Origin: Geminocystis sp. GBBB08
GTDB taxonomy: Bacteria > Cyanobacteriota > Cyanobacteriia > Cyanobacteriales > Cyanobacteriaceae
Assembly: GCF_016743215.1 (NCBI RefSeq)
Contig: NZ_VRZC01000024.1
Location: 1 to 35,028, forward strand
Length of the DNA: 35,028 nucleotides
Direction of reading: 5' to 3'
Position 1 is the stretch's first letter. Every line of letters starts with the position of its first letter. Position numbers and translations under genes: made by a program. The notes under the pieces were generated by a model that was not told the origin of the DNA, made no database searches, and worked only from the letters and a program-made list of their open reading frames with translations. Positions 18,169-27,100 of the stretch are shown in pieces.

Positions 18169-19173
18169 ATGGCTGTTTCCGAATGCTTTATTTCCGTAAT
18201 TGCCCCAGTATATAACGATAGTAAAATTATTGAATCCTTTATCGCTGAAGTTATCCCCTTATTACGACAAAATTATAGTAACTATGAATTAGTTATCGTT
18301 AATGACGACTCGGAAGACAACACCTTTGAAATCGTTACATCATTACTCAAAGAATATGAATGTATTAGAGTAATTAGCCTTTCCAAACACTTCGGCACAG
18401 AAATTGCCATTTCATCAGGGTTAGATTCTGTCATCGGCGATTTTGTAGTTGTATTATTACCGGCATCCGATCCCACCCATCTGATTCCCGAATTAGTAGA
18501 AAAGTGTCGTCAAGGTACAGATATATTAATAGGAATCAAAAAAAACCGTCAAGATGAGCCTTTATGGATGAAAATAGGTGCTAATTTATTTTACTGGTTA
18601 TGCACAAAAATTCTCAAAATTCTTCTCACAAAAAACGCCACAGAATTTAGAGTTTTAAGCCGTCAAGCAATTAATGCCTTATTGCAAGTAGAAGATAAAT
18701 ATCGTTATCTAAGACTTTTAAGTAACTATATAGGATATAAAAGCAATACCTTTATTTATGAACCCATTAAAAGATATAAAAAAATAAAAAATCGAGGATT
18801 ATGGGAATCAATTTATTTAGGATTAAGACTGATTTTTCTTAACTCCGCCCATCCCCTTCGATTTGCTAGTTATTTAAGTTTAGGTGCTAGTTTTTTTAAC
18901 CTTTTATACATGGTTTATATTGCTGGTGTTTATCTGATTAAAGATAAAGTTGTGGAAGGTTGGGTGACACTTTCTTTACAAAATAGTGTGATGTTTTTTT
19001 TCATATCTGTTATATTAGCCATTTTATGCGAATATATTGGTTTAATTCTGAGTAAATCAAGAGGTTGGTCAGCTTATTATATCTTAGAAGAAAAAACAAG
19101 TTCTGTGTTAGTTTCTCAAGAAGAAAGACCAAATATTGTACAAGAATCAAAGGAGATAAAACTTTCAAATTAA
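18169..19173 (+). CDS. GT2 glycosyltransferase, membrane-anchored, altered DXD site
   Basis: This protein resembles dolichyl/polyprenyl-phosphate sugar synthases of the GtrB/ArnC type. Residues 6-50 give the GT-A start (ISVIAPVYNDSKI, then LVIVNDDSEDNT), LSKHFGTEIAISSGLD follows, and FRVLSRQAINAL lies near residue 155. Two membrane helices end the protein (about 232-257 and 268-293), as in GtrB. The usual metal-binding DADLQDP element is replaced by LLPASDP at residues 96-102, so the canonical Asp-x-Asp is lost. The transferase may use a different coordination, have an unusual donor, or be inactive. It follows the oxidoreductase by 10 bases. A flippase-like gene two genes upstream fits a polyprenyl-phosphate sugar made inside and flipped out. 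Confidence 0.8.
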   Translation: MAVSECFISVIAPVYNDSKIIESFIAEVIPLLRQNYSNYELVIVNDDSEDNTFEIVTSLLKEYECIRVISLSKHFGTEIAISSGLDSVIGDFVVVLLPASDPTHLIPELVEKCRQGTDILIGIKKNRQDEPLWMKIGANLFYWLCTKILKILLTKNATEFRVLSRQAINALLQVEDKYRYLRLLSNYIGYKSNTFIYEPIKRYKKIKNRGLWESIYLGLRLIFLNSAHPLRFASYLSLGASFFNLLYMVYIAGVYLIKDKVVEGWVTLSLQNSVMFFFISVILAILCEYIGLILSKSRGWSAYYILEEKTSSVLVSQEERPNIVQESKEIKLSN

Positions 19174-19210
19174 GCTAACATAGTAATGTTTTAAATTATA
19201 ATTTAAGATC

Positions 19211-19477
19211 ATGAATTTTTATACAATAGTTATTAGAAAAAGTCAAAAATATTGGATTTCACTTTGTTTATAAAATGGTTTAGTAGTACAAGAAGAAACT
19301 GACGAAAAAGTCGTTGAAAAACTTTTAGAGGCGATCGCTTCTTTTTCTGCTATTTATGAATTAGAAAAAAATGTTTATTCTCAACCTATTGCTATTGAGG
19401 AATTGCATGAATTTTTAACAATAGAAGAACAAGAAGAAAAAACAGATATTTATGAATTAAAAAAAGTCTATGCCTAA
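19211..19477 (+). pseudogene. hicB: HicB-like antitoxin, broken by an in-frame stop
   Basis: Reading from ATG 19211 gives MNFYTIVIRKSQKYWISLCL and then TAA at 19271-19273, after which the same frame continues without a break for 67 codons (starting NGLVVQEETDEKVVEKLLEA) to TAA at 19475-19477. This is the HicB antitoxin shape: a short beta-strand start, SLCLxNGLV, a helix of Glu/Lys repeats, then a C-terminal PIAIEELHEFL stretch seen in cyanobacterial HicB proteins. In family members the position of the stop is usually Glu (GAA to TAA needs one change). The total would be 88 codons plus stop. It overlaps the hicA relic by eight bases, the usual overlap of paired genes. As is, antitoxin cannot be made. 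Confidence 0.75.
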
Positions 19478-19680
19478 AAATATACCCTCTTTAAAACCAA
19501 AAGAACTGATTAAAATTTTAGAAAAGGCAGGATGTAAATATTATCGAGAGGGAAAAGGGGATCATCGTTTATATGTTCGTGAATTTCAAAGTCAAAAAAG
19601 AATTGTCTCCTCCCTATGTTTTAAGAATTTTTCGACAATTTGGTTTTACAGATGATGAAATTGAAACCTTAATAAAATAA
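19470..19680 (+). pseudogene. hicA: HicA-like toxin, frameshifted by an internal deletion
   Basis: The first 45 codons (MPKNIPSLKPKELIKILEKA, then GDHRLYVREF) are a HicA toxin, an mRNA interferase with a double-stranded-RNA-binding fold; the catalytic His lies in GDHRLY. After KRIV the frame leaves the family. From about 19602 another frame resumes the HicA C-terminus: ELSPPYVLRIFRQFGFTDDE, then IETLIK and stop at 19680. In the family the two parts are separated by about ten residues (KRIVPIDMGAKEL-like), and both KRIV and KELS can be written with the bases AAAGAATTGT. A deletion between two such short direct repeats therefore explains both the missing residues and the shift. The toxin is dead, consistent with the dead antitoxin. 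Confidence 0.75.
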
Positions 19681-19687
19681 GAAAAAT

Positions 19688-20497
19688 ATGACTAATAATC
19701 AAAACGATTTAAACTTCCATAATTGGCAATTACCAAATTATTTAACCAGTGAAATTGCTCAAAAAAAAAGTAAATATTGTGTCTGTATTTTTGTGATTAA
19801 TGAAGGAGAAAAAATCCAAAAACAATTACAAAAAATGCAAGATATTTCCCAAAATATTGATATTATTATTGCCGATGGTGGTAGTACAGATGATTCTTTG
19901 AATCTTGATTTTCTGAAAAATGTTCATATAAGAACATTATTAACCAAGCAAGACAGGGGAAAGTTAAGTACACAGATGCGTATGGCGTTTGCTTATGCTT
20001 TAATGGAAGGTTATGAGGGAATTATCACTATTGATGGTAACAACAAGGATGACCCTAGTGCAATCCCTATGTTTGTCGAAGCCTTAGAGCAAGGATATGA
20101 TCATATTCAAGGCTCAAGGTTTATACCTGGAGGAAAAGCCATTAATACTCCTTGGGCGAGATATTGGGCGGTGAGGTTGATTCATGCACCTTTAATTAGT
20201 CTTGCTAGTGGTTTTAAATACACAGATACAACGAATGGTTTTCGTGGCTATAGTCGTCAATTTTTACTCGATGAAAAAGTTGCCCCTTTTAGGGATGTTT
20301 TTTCCGCTTATGAATTACACTATTATTTAGCGATTCGATCAGTAAAATTAGGTTATAAAGTAAAAGAATTACCTGTTACTAGAGCATATCCCAATCAAGG
20401 ACCTACTCCCACAAAAATTTCGCCTATTAAGGGTAATTTAATTGTTTTATTAACTCTATTTAAAGCCTGTTTACATCAATTTAATCTTAAAAAATAA
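19688..20497 (+). CDS. GT2 glycosyltransferase, polyprenyl-phosphate type
   Basis: A 269-residue GT-A enzyme lacking membrane helices of the GtrB type. Visible elements are CVCIFVINEGEKI (31-43), IIIADGGSTDDS (59-70), a TIDGNNKDDPSAI segment at 114-126 in place of the usual DADLQDP, QGSRFIPGGKA, and a TDTTNGFRGYSRQFLL motif like that of dolichol-phosphate mannose synthases. The metal site here is DGN rather than DXD, a variation I recall from some O-antigen-related bacterial transferases. Its start is eight bases after the end of the hicA relic. The relic pair lies between it and the first glycosyltransferase, so the glycan operon seems to have been interrupted by the toxin-antitoxin insertion. 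Acceptor and donor are not deducible. Confidence 0.85.
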   Translation: MTNNQNDLNFHNWQLPNYLTSEIAQKKSKYCVCIFVINEGEKIQKQLQKMQDISQNIDIIIADGGSTDDSLNLDFLKNVHIRTLLTKQDRGKLSTQMRMAFAYALMEGYEGIITIDGNNKDDPSAIPMFVEALEQGYDHIQGSRFIPGGKAINTPWARYWAVRLIHAPLISLASGFKYTDTTNGFRGYSRQFLLDEKVAPFRDVFSAYELHYYLAIRSVKLGYKVKELPVTRAYPNQGPTPTKISPIKGNLIVLLTLFKACLHQFNLKK

Positions 20498-20532
20498 TTA
20501 TAAAACTAATTAATAAATAACTAAAAATAAAT

Positions 20533-21300
20533 ATGAAAAAAGCTATTATTGGTTATACTGGATTTGTAGGAAATAATGTGATTTCTCAAACATATTTTGA
20601 TGATTTTTATAACTCTAAAAATATTGAATCTATCAAAGGGAAAAAATATGATTTAGTTGTTTGTGCCGGAACTCCTGCCGTTAAATGGTTGGCAAATAAA
20701 GAACCTATTAAAGATAAAGAAAACCTAAAATTTTTAATGGATTGTTTATCAGAATTATCAACCAATAAACTAATTTTAATTTCTACTGTTGACGTTTATC
20801 CTAATCCCATCAATGTAGATGAAGATACAATTATTGATGAGAAAATTTTACAACCTTATGGCAAACATCGTCTTGAATTAGAAAATTTTGTTAGAGATAA
20901 ATTTGATAGTTTAATTATTCGTTTACCCGGTTTATTTGGTAAAGGTTTGAAAAAAAATATTATCTATGATTTTATGAATGATAATATCGGTGATTGGATT
21001 AACAAAGATAGTGTTTTTCAATTCTATAATTTAGCTAATCTTTGGCAGGATATTGCGATCGCCCTTGATCATAATTTAGAATTAATTAACTTTGCCACTG
21101 AACCTATAAGCGTTGCCGAAGTAGCAAAAGAAGCCTTTGGATTGAAATTTAATCATACTCCAGAAACCAATCCCGCTTACTATGATATGCAAACTAAATA
21201 TGCAGATTTATTTAATCACAATAATCTTAAATATTTATCTACCAAATCTCAGACTCTTGAAGAAATTAAAGACTTTATAAGTAGTCAAAATTTAAAATAA
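20533..21300 (+). CDS. NAD(P)-dependent epimerase/dehydratase-like SDR protein
   Basis: An extended short-chain dehydrogenase fold of 255 residues. Nucleotide-binding GYTGFVG is at 7-13, an LVVCAGTPAVKW segment at 41-52, ISTVDVYPNP at 83-92 supplies the Ser/Thr of the active site, and PYGKHRLELE at 108-117 supplies the Tyr. In the classical YxxxK site the lysine four residues after Tyr109 is here Arg113, though a lysine stands at 111. LIIRLPGLFGKGLK matches the sugar-epimerase core. It probably modifies a nucleotide sugar or acts as a reductase in the operon; the altered site makes classical epimerase chemistry uncertain. It lies 35 bases after one transferase gene and 12 before the membrane protein gene. 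Confidence 0.75.
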   Translation: MKKAIIGYTGFVGNNVISQTYFDDFYNSKNIESIKGKKYDLVVCAGTPAVKWLANKEPIKDKENLKFLMDCLSELSTNKLILISTVDVYPNPINVDEDTIIDEKILQPYGKHRLELENFVRDKFDSLIIRLPGLFGKGLKKNIIYDFMNDNIGDWINKDSVFQFYNLANLWQDIAIALDHNLELINFATEPISVAEVAKEAFGLKFNHTPETNPAYYDMQTKYADLFNHNNLKYLSTKSQTLEEIKDFISSQNLK

Positions 21301-21312
21301 AAAATATAAGAT

Positions 21313-23280
21313 ATGAATAAATTTATTAAAGATATTAACATTAAGCAATATCTAATTATTAGCATTAGTTTAATAATTCCTTTTCTTGTTTATAGCAGTA
21401 TTTTAATGATTGATTTACCGAACAATATAGGAGAATTAATTAGACATGAAGTGTCTTGGTTATTAATCATTTTTGCTGGGTTATTATATCTCAGTTATAG
21501 CTTGAAAGGATGGTTAGGAATATCTCTAAACTTAACTACCACTTTAGCATTATTTGCTTTACCTCTTGCTAGATTGTGGAGTACTGGTGTAAGTGAATCT
21601 TTCCTTTTAGCTGGTTTATTTCCCTGGAGTGATGCCAATAGTTATTACAGGCATACTAAAAATATTTTACAAGGATTAACCATGATAAATAGTGTTCACA
21701 ATTCCAGACCTATGTTTGTGGGATGGTTGTCATTTTTGTTAAAATTAACCGAGCAAAATTTACAGATTACCATTGGTATAATAACAGTCTTAATTGCCAT
21801 TGCCTGTTTCTTTTTGAGTGAAGAAATTAAGGAAATATACGGAAAAATGGCGGCGATTTTAACCGTTATTTGCTTATTCATTTATATTAGACCTTTAATC
21901 GGTTCTTTGATGACAGAAAATATTGGTTTATGTCTAGGAATCTTGAGTTTTGCCCTTTTATTAAGAGGTGCAAGACAAATGAATATGAATATAACTTTAT
22001 TAGGTATCTTCATTTTAACCATTGCCCTGAATGCTCGTGTTGGCACGTTTTTTGTGTTGCCAAGTCTCTTACTATGGGGAAGTTATCTTTTTCGCACCTC
22101 AAAATTATTTTCAGAAAAATTTTTTGGTTGGGGAATTGTGGTTATCTTACTCGGTTTTATTCTTAATTCTCTTTTATTAAAAATAATTGGACATCCTGAA
22201 ACTAGCTCATCCTACGGTAATTTTGCCATTATGTTTTATGGAGTGATTACCGAAACAAATTGGACTCAAATTTATCAAGATTATCCGGAAATTAATCAAT
22301 TAAAAGGTGCAGAATTTAGTGAGAAAACAAATCAAATTCTTTGGCAAACAATCATTAATAATCCTACCGATTCAGTGAAAGGTATTATTAAACAATGGAC
22401 TAATTTTTTTACAAATCAATATAAATCTATTTTTTTTATTGAGAGAAACAGTTTAGAATTAATTTTGAGATTTTTAGGAGTTATTGGTTTAATATTCAGT
22501 TTATTAAATTTCAAAAGAAATCCTGTATCTTCTTTAATCTTGTTTTATTTTTTAGGAGTTTTTGCCTCAATTCCCTTTGCACCTATTCAAGATGGAGGGT
22601 TAAGAGTTTATGCCGCAACTATTGTTATTTTTCCTATTTTATCCGCTATAGGATTGTATTTACTTATATATATATATAATTCTTTTATTGTTCGTTATAT
22701 TGACAATATTATACTTAAAAATAATTATCTTAATTCTAAGTTAAAACCATTATTTTTTTGTCATAATTCATCAGACAATTCATTAAATAAATTATGGATT
22801 AATCAAGACTTTGTTTTACCAACATTAAGTTTAGCATTAGTAATTATTAGTTTTTTTGCCCCTATTTTTATTAAACAAATTAATGCGATCGCACATAATT
22901 CTCAACTATTTTGCCCTGTAGGTTTAGAGAGTGCTTATTTTAGTTATAATTCGGGCTCGTATATTAATTTAGTTAGTGATGATGCCAGGGAAAATAGTCA
23001 TTTACCGAATCTTAGAGTTAGTGATTTTCGGGAGGGTTTAAAAACTTTTGCCCCCTGGTTAACAGATGAGCCAAAAGCCTTAGCCACATTAAATGAAAAT
23101 ATAACTATAGTTGATATAACGATATTTAATATTTTTGGAAGTGAGTTTTTAATAATGCCATCAGAATTACTACCTGAAAAAAAAGGGAAAATTTTTGTTT
23201 GTGGCAAAAGAGAAAGTATTGGACAGTTAAATTTATTTTATGGGAAGAATTTAAAGTCTATTTCCTCTAAAATAGATTAA
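21313..23280 (+). CDS. Large polytopic membrane protein, GT-C glycosyltransferase-like
   Basis: Residues 1-480 contain about ten hydrophobic helices with short loops. One further helix (about 499-520, LPTLSLALVIISFFAPIFI) is followed by a soluble domain of about 135 residues that would be periplasmic. The first outside loop has SDANSYYRHTKNILQG and then NSRPMFVGWLSFLL, a pattern seen in GT-C type glycosyltransferases and related PMT/Wzy-like proteins that use polyprenyl-linked sugars, where an acidic residue in the first loop is catalytic. I do not recognise a named family. The context (flippase-like, two polyprenyl-type transferases) fits a transferase that uses the exported lipid-linked sugar outside the membrane. 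A very short spacer (12 bases) follows the SDR gene. Confidence 0.6.
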   Translation: MNKFIKDINIKQYLIISISLIIPFLVYSSILMIDLPNNIGELIRHEVSWLLIIFAGLLYLSYSLKGWLGISLNLTTTLALFALPLARLWSTGVSESFLLAGLFPWSDANSYYRHTKNILQGLTMINSVHNSRPMFVGWLSFLLKLTEQNLQITIGIITVLIAIACFFLSEEIKEIYGKMAAILTVICLFIYIRPLIGSLMTENIGLCLGILSFALLLRGARQMNMNITLLGIFILTIALNARVGTFFVLPSLLLWGSYLFRTSKLFSEKFFGWGIVVILLGFILNSLLLKIIGHPETSSSYGNFAIMFYGVITETNWTQIYQDYPEINQLKGAEFSEKTNQILWQTIINNPTDSVKGIIKQWTNFFTNQYKSIFFIERNSLELILRFLGVIGLIFSLLNFKRNPVSSLILFYFLGVFASIPFAPIQDGGLRVYAATIVIFPILSAIGLYLLIYIYNSFIVRYIDNIILKNNYLNSKLKPLFFCHNSSDNSLNKLWINQDFVLPTLSLALVIISFFAPIFIKQINAIAHNSQLFCPVGLESAYFSYNSGSYINLVSDDARENSHLPNLRVSDFREGLKTFAPWLTDEPKALATLNENITIVDITIFNIFGSEFLIMPSELLPEKKGKIFVCGKRESIGQLNLFYGKNLKSISSKID

Positions 23281-23314
23281 TCATTAAAGATTAATTATAC
23301 AATTGATTAAGATT

Positions 23315-24130
23315 ATGAAAATTGCAATTTCTAACATCGCATGGCAACTAGAAGAAGAAGAAATCATTGCTAATATTATGCAAGATTTAAACATCAAAGG
23401 AGTGGAAATAGCCCCGACAAAAATATGGGAGCAACCTCTTTGCCCTACGGATGATGAAATCAAATCTTATCGAAATTTTTGGAATAGTAAAAACATCGAA
23501 ATTGTTTCCCTTCAAGCCCTTTTATTTGGGAGAAATGATCTAACTATTTTTGATGATCAAAATACCAGACAAGCAACTCTTAATTATCTCAAAGAAATGA
23601 TGAATTTAGGAAGTAAATTAGGGGCGAGAGTGTTAGTTTTTGGCTCTCCTAAAAATAGAAATATTGGTAACTTAAAAGTAGAAGAAGCTCAAATAATCGC
23701 TCAAGACTTTTTTTATCAATTAGGAGAATTTGCCTTAAAAAAAGGAGTTATTTTCTGCATTGAACCGAATCCCACTATCTACAACTGTAATTTTGTGATT
23801 AATAGTCAACAAGGTTTAGAATTAGTCACAAAGGTTAATAGTGATGGTTTTGGATTGCATTTAGACAGTGCTGGTATGACGTTAAGTGAGGAAAATATTA
23901 AACCAGCTTTGACAAATGCTATTGATAAGTTATGCCATTTTCACATGAGTGAGCCTTATTTAGGCCAAGTGGGAGATAATCAAGTTAATCATCTCATTTT
24001 TGCCCAAACTTTACGGAGTCTTAATTATCAGCATTGGGTATCCATTGAAATGAAAACTCAACATCCGGCTGATAATGTTTCTGCGGTGACTAAGGCTTTA
24101 AAAAGTGCGATTAAGCATTACAGAAAATAA
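23315..24130 (+). CDS. Sugar phosphate isomerase/epimerase-like TIM barrel
   Basis: This 271-residue protein of the AP-endonuclease 2 / xylose-isomerase-like barrel family begins at ATG 23315 (MKIAISNIAWQLEEEE); an in-frame TTG four codons upstream is less likely. Typical barrel features are IKGVEIAPTKIW near residue 32, RVLVFGSPKNRNIG, FCIEPNPTIYNCNFV with the metal-ligand Glu, FGLHLDSAGM with a metal-ligand Asp/His pair, LCHFHMSEPYLG and WVSIEMK near the end. The positions of Glu, Asp, His and Glu fit the divalent metal site of the family. The substrate is probably a sugar or sugar phosphate that belongs to the upstream glycan genes. It closes the plus-strand run and is convergent with the tubulin-like gene (28 bases between stops). 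Confidence 0.8.
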   Translation: MKIAISNIAWQLEEEEIIANIMQDLNIKGVEIAPTKIWEQPLCPTDDEIKSYRNFWNSKNIEIVSLQALLFGRNDLTIFDDQNTRQATLNYLKEMMNLGSKLGARVLVFGSPKNRNIGNLKVEEAQIIAQDFFYQLGEFALKKGVIFCIEPNPTIYNCNFVINSQQGLELVTKVNSDGFGLHLDSAGMTLSEENIKPALTNAIDKLCHFHMSEPYLGQVGDNQVNHLIFAQTLRSLNYQHWVSIEMKTQHPADNVSAVTKALKSAIKHYRK

Positions 24131-24158
24131 AATAAAAACGAACTGCTAACATTAATAG

Positions 24159-27100
24159 TTATAAACCGCTAATAAATTTTTTAGCTTTTTTAAATTCATC
24201 GTCATCTAACATTCCTTTTTCATACCATTGCATTAATTGAAGTATTGTTATACCTTCCCATTTCTTGCGAAATTCTTGATCATTTTCTTCTATAACTTTA
24301 GTTAAGTTACCATATAAAGGCTCAGAAATTACATTTGCTTCTAAAACATCATTATTATTATGTTGATTATTAGTTCTTTTTCCATTATTATTATCATTAT
24401 TTTCTGAAGTTAATAATTGTTTTTTCTTGTGACTATTTCCTGATAATAATTTAGGATTTTGATTGACATTTTCTCTTTGTTGTGCATCATTGACAATTGC
24501 TACAAATCGATCATATATTCTTTTTAATAGTCCATCTTTACCTAAGGAAGTTCGATCAGCTTTTTCTCCTAAAACCAGTTTTTTCTGATTAAAATTAATA
24601 TCATATTCCGTTAATTTTTCTAATTCATCGACAAAATTTATGAGAGTGGGATAATAAATTTCTTGGAATAAATGAGGATTTTCTTTTACTTCTTCCTCGA
24701 TATTTTTTACACTATCTATTAAGTAATTTTTGATAGTTTCATTTTGACTAATAGTTTCCAAACTTTCCTCCCAAATACCACTAATTTCAACTTGATAAAA
24801 TTCACCTCTAAATTTATCTTCTAATTGTAAATAGTAGTTATTATTATGATTTGTTTTTTGGATTTTTCCAAAAGCTAAACAGGTATAAAAATTATCCTGC
24901 AATAATTCCATATCTCGCCCTTCTGGAGGAATTATATCTAAAAAGAAAACTTGAGAATCATTATGTAGATTATAACCATCATAGAGGCGTTTTTGTCGAT
25001 CATACTGTTCTCTTAATTCCTTTAAACCATTAACAATACGCAAAGGAAAACCAGCAAATTCTTTGATAATAACTATCTCATTTTTCGTTTGCAAAGGAAT
25101 AATTACATCAGAATTAATGCCAATGCTTTGAGTAATTAAGTCTCGAAATTGTTTATTTTCTCTATCATCAGTTTGTTTAAAACCGATAATTTGTTTGGTT
25201 TTATCAGCATCATTAACAAAGTAAGGGGCGTTACTATTTAAAGGTAATAAAACATCTCCTTCATCGATAATTTGTTTAAGGCGAGTTTGCCCATCAGAAA
25301 AAGGATATTTTTGGATAAAACGATTGACTACTGACTCGGTTAAATCAAAAGTTTTATCGCCGAATTTTGCCTCTATATTAGCGTCAATGGTTTTACTTAA
25401 TTCTTGATTATCAATGATTCTTTCTGCTGTAAAAAAGTACAATAAAGACGTTGGTAAAGTAGCACTTTCATTAATTTTATGACTCACTTCTACTAATAAA
25501 TTTTTTCTTTCTCGATCAGGCAACAAAGTTTGATAATATTGATCATTATCATCAGCTTCAAAAATAGCTTCTCCATTAATTTCATCATCATCAATGTGAC
25601 TTAAATCTTCTCCTTTACGGTTATAAAATCCTTCTAAATCTTGCAGGAGATTATAAAAATTACTTGCCTGAATTTTTAAATGTTGTACTAATTGTAATAA
25701 GTTATTAGCTATTTTAAGAGCTTCATCGGTTAAAGTTAAATCAAAGTTACGTTGAATTAGTTTATTCACCTCTTGGATACTTTGACTGGCTTCCTCTTGA
25801 AATTCTTTATTTTTAGTATTATTTGATTTGCCACCGATGCCTAAAAAACGCTTTTTATCAGTTTCAATATCTTCAAATATTTGACAAGAATCTTGCCATT
25901 TTTTATCGACATTTTCAACGGTAATAAAGGCAGTTGCTTTCTGTTTCTCTTCTTCTAATTCTCTGGCATATTCATTCAATTTAGTTAATAATGCTTCTAG
26001 CCAACCTCGACTATTATCTAAGGCAAAATGAGGATGAGAAGGCTCAAGTAAAATTGCTAAATAGTCTATAATATCCTGATTGAATTGTTTTTCTAATTTT
26101 TGACTATTTTTTTGTAATTGAGTTAACCATGCACCCCTAATATTTTCCGTTTCTCCGGGTTGCACTTTTTTAAATTGACTTTTTAACTCACTACGCATTT
26201 TATCAATAAATCTTTGTCTATCTTCGGCATTTTTACAGTTATCAATCTCTCCTTGATTTTTACTTAGCCAATTTTTTAGTATTTGTTTAAACGTCTTATC
26301 ATTTTCTTGGGTGATTGCCTCTAATCTAGCTTTAAAAATATTTCTAGTATCTTCATTTTTTGACTGCCAATTTAATAAAAATTTATCTAACAATTCTCTC
26401 GAATCTGGGCTTTGCCCTTCTCCATATAACCAAAAGTTAAGTAATTTGATTTGGACTTTATTTAAACAGATAGCAATAGTTAAATCTCGAGGGAAATAAA
26501 TTTTTGATAATCCAAAGGTTAAATATCTTTGGGCATTGGGGCGAGGATGTTCATCATAAACGCTAAAATATTTTTTAACATTATCTCGATGGCCTTTAAT
26601 ATTAATGGATATTTCTTCAGCAAAATCAGCGAATATTTTATGAGCAATTACTTGAGATAACTTATCTTTTTTAACTATTTTATGCCCACTATTAGTACGA
26701 TTTCCGATTAAATAAACAAAATCAAAAGGAGGGCGATTTTCGTTAACAGAAAATAAATTGACAGGATCATAAACAGCATTAAATGTTGTGCCTTGAGCGG
26801 TATAATAATTTAATTCTTTTAAAGCGGCATAGGTATTAGCTTTAACACTAGCCGTATTGCCGTATAATTCCGGTGCAATAATCAGATAAGCGGTTATTTC
26901 GCTATCAATTTCATAACCGTATTTCTCTCTTAAACTATAAGCTATATCAATATATGTACCACTTCCGGTACCACCACATAGCGAACCGACAATGATAATA
27001 TTCGTACCTGAATCGACTACAATATTTTTATTGAGTAGCTTTTGTGCGTGACCAACTGTAGCATTATCCGCAGTATCAATGGCATTTTGAATTTTGCTAT

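Noticed and set aside
23303-23314. TTG start for the sugar isomerase-like gene
   Set aside because: An ATG four codons later starts directly with the first beta-strand of the barrel (MKIAISNIAW), as is usual for this family.
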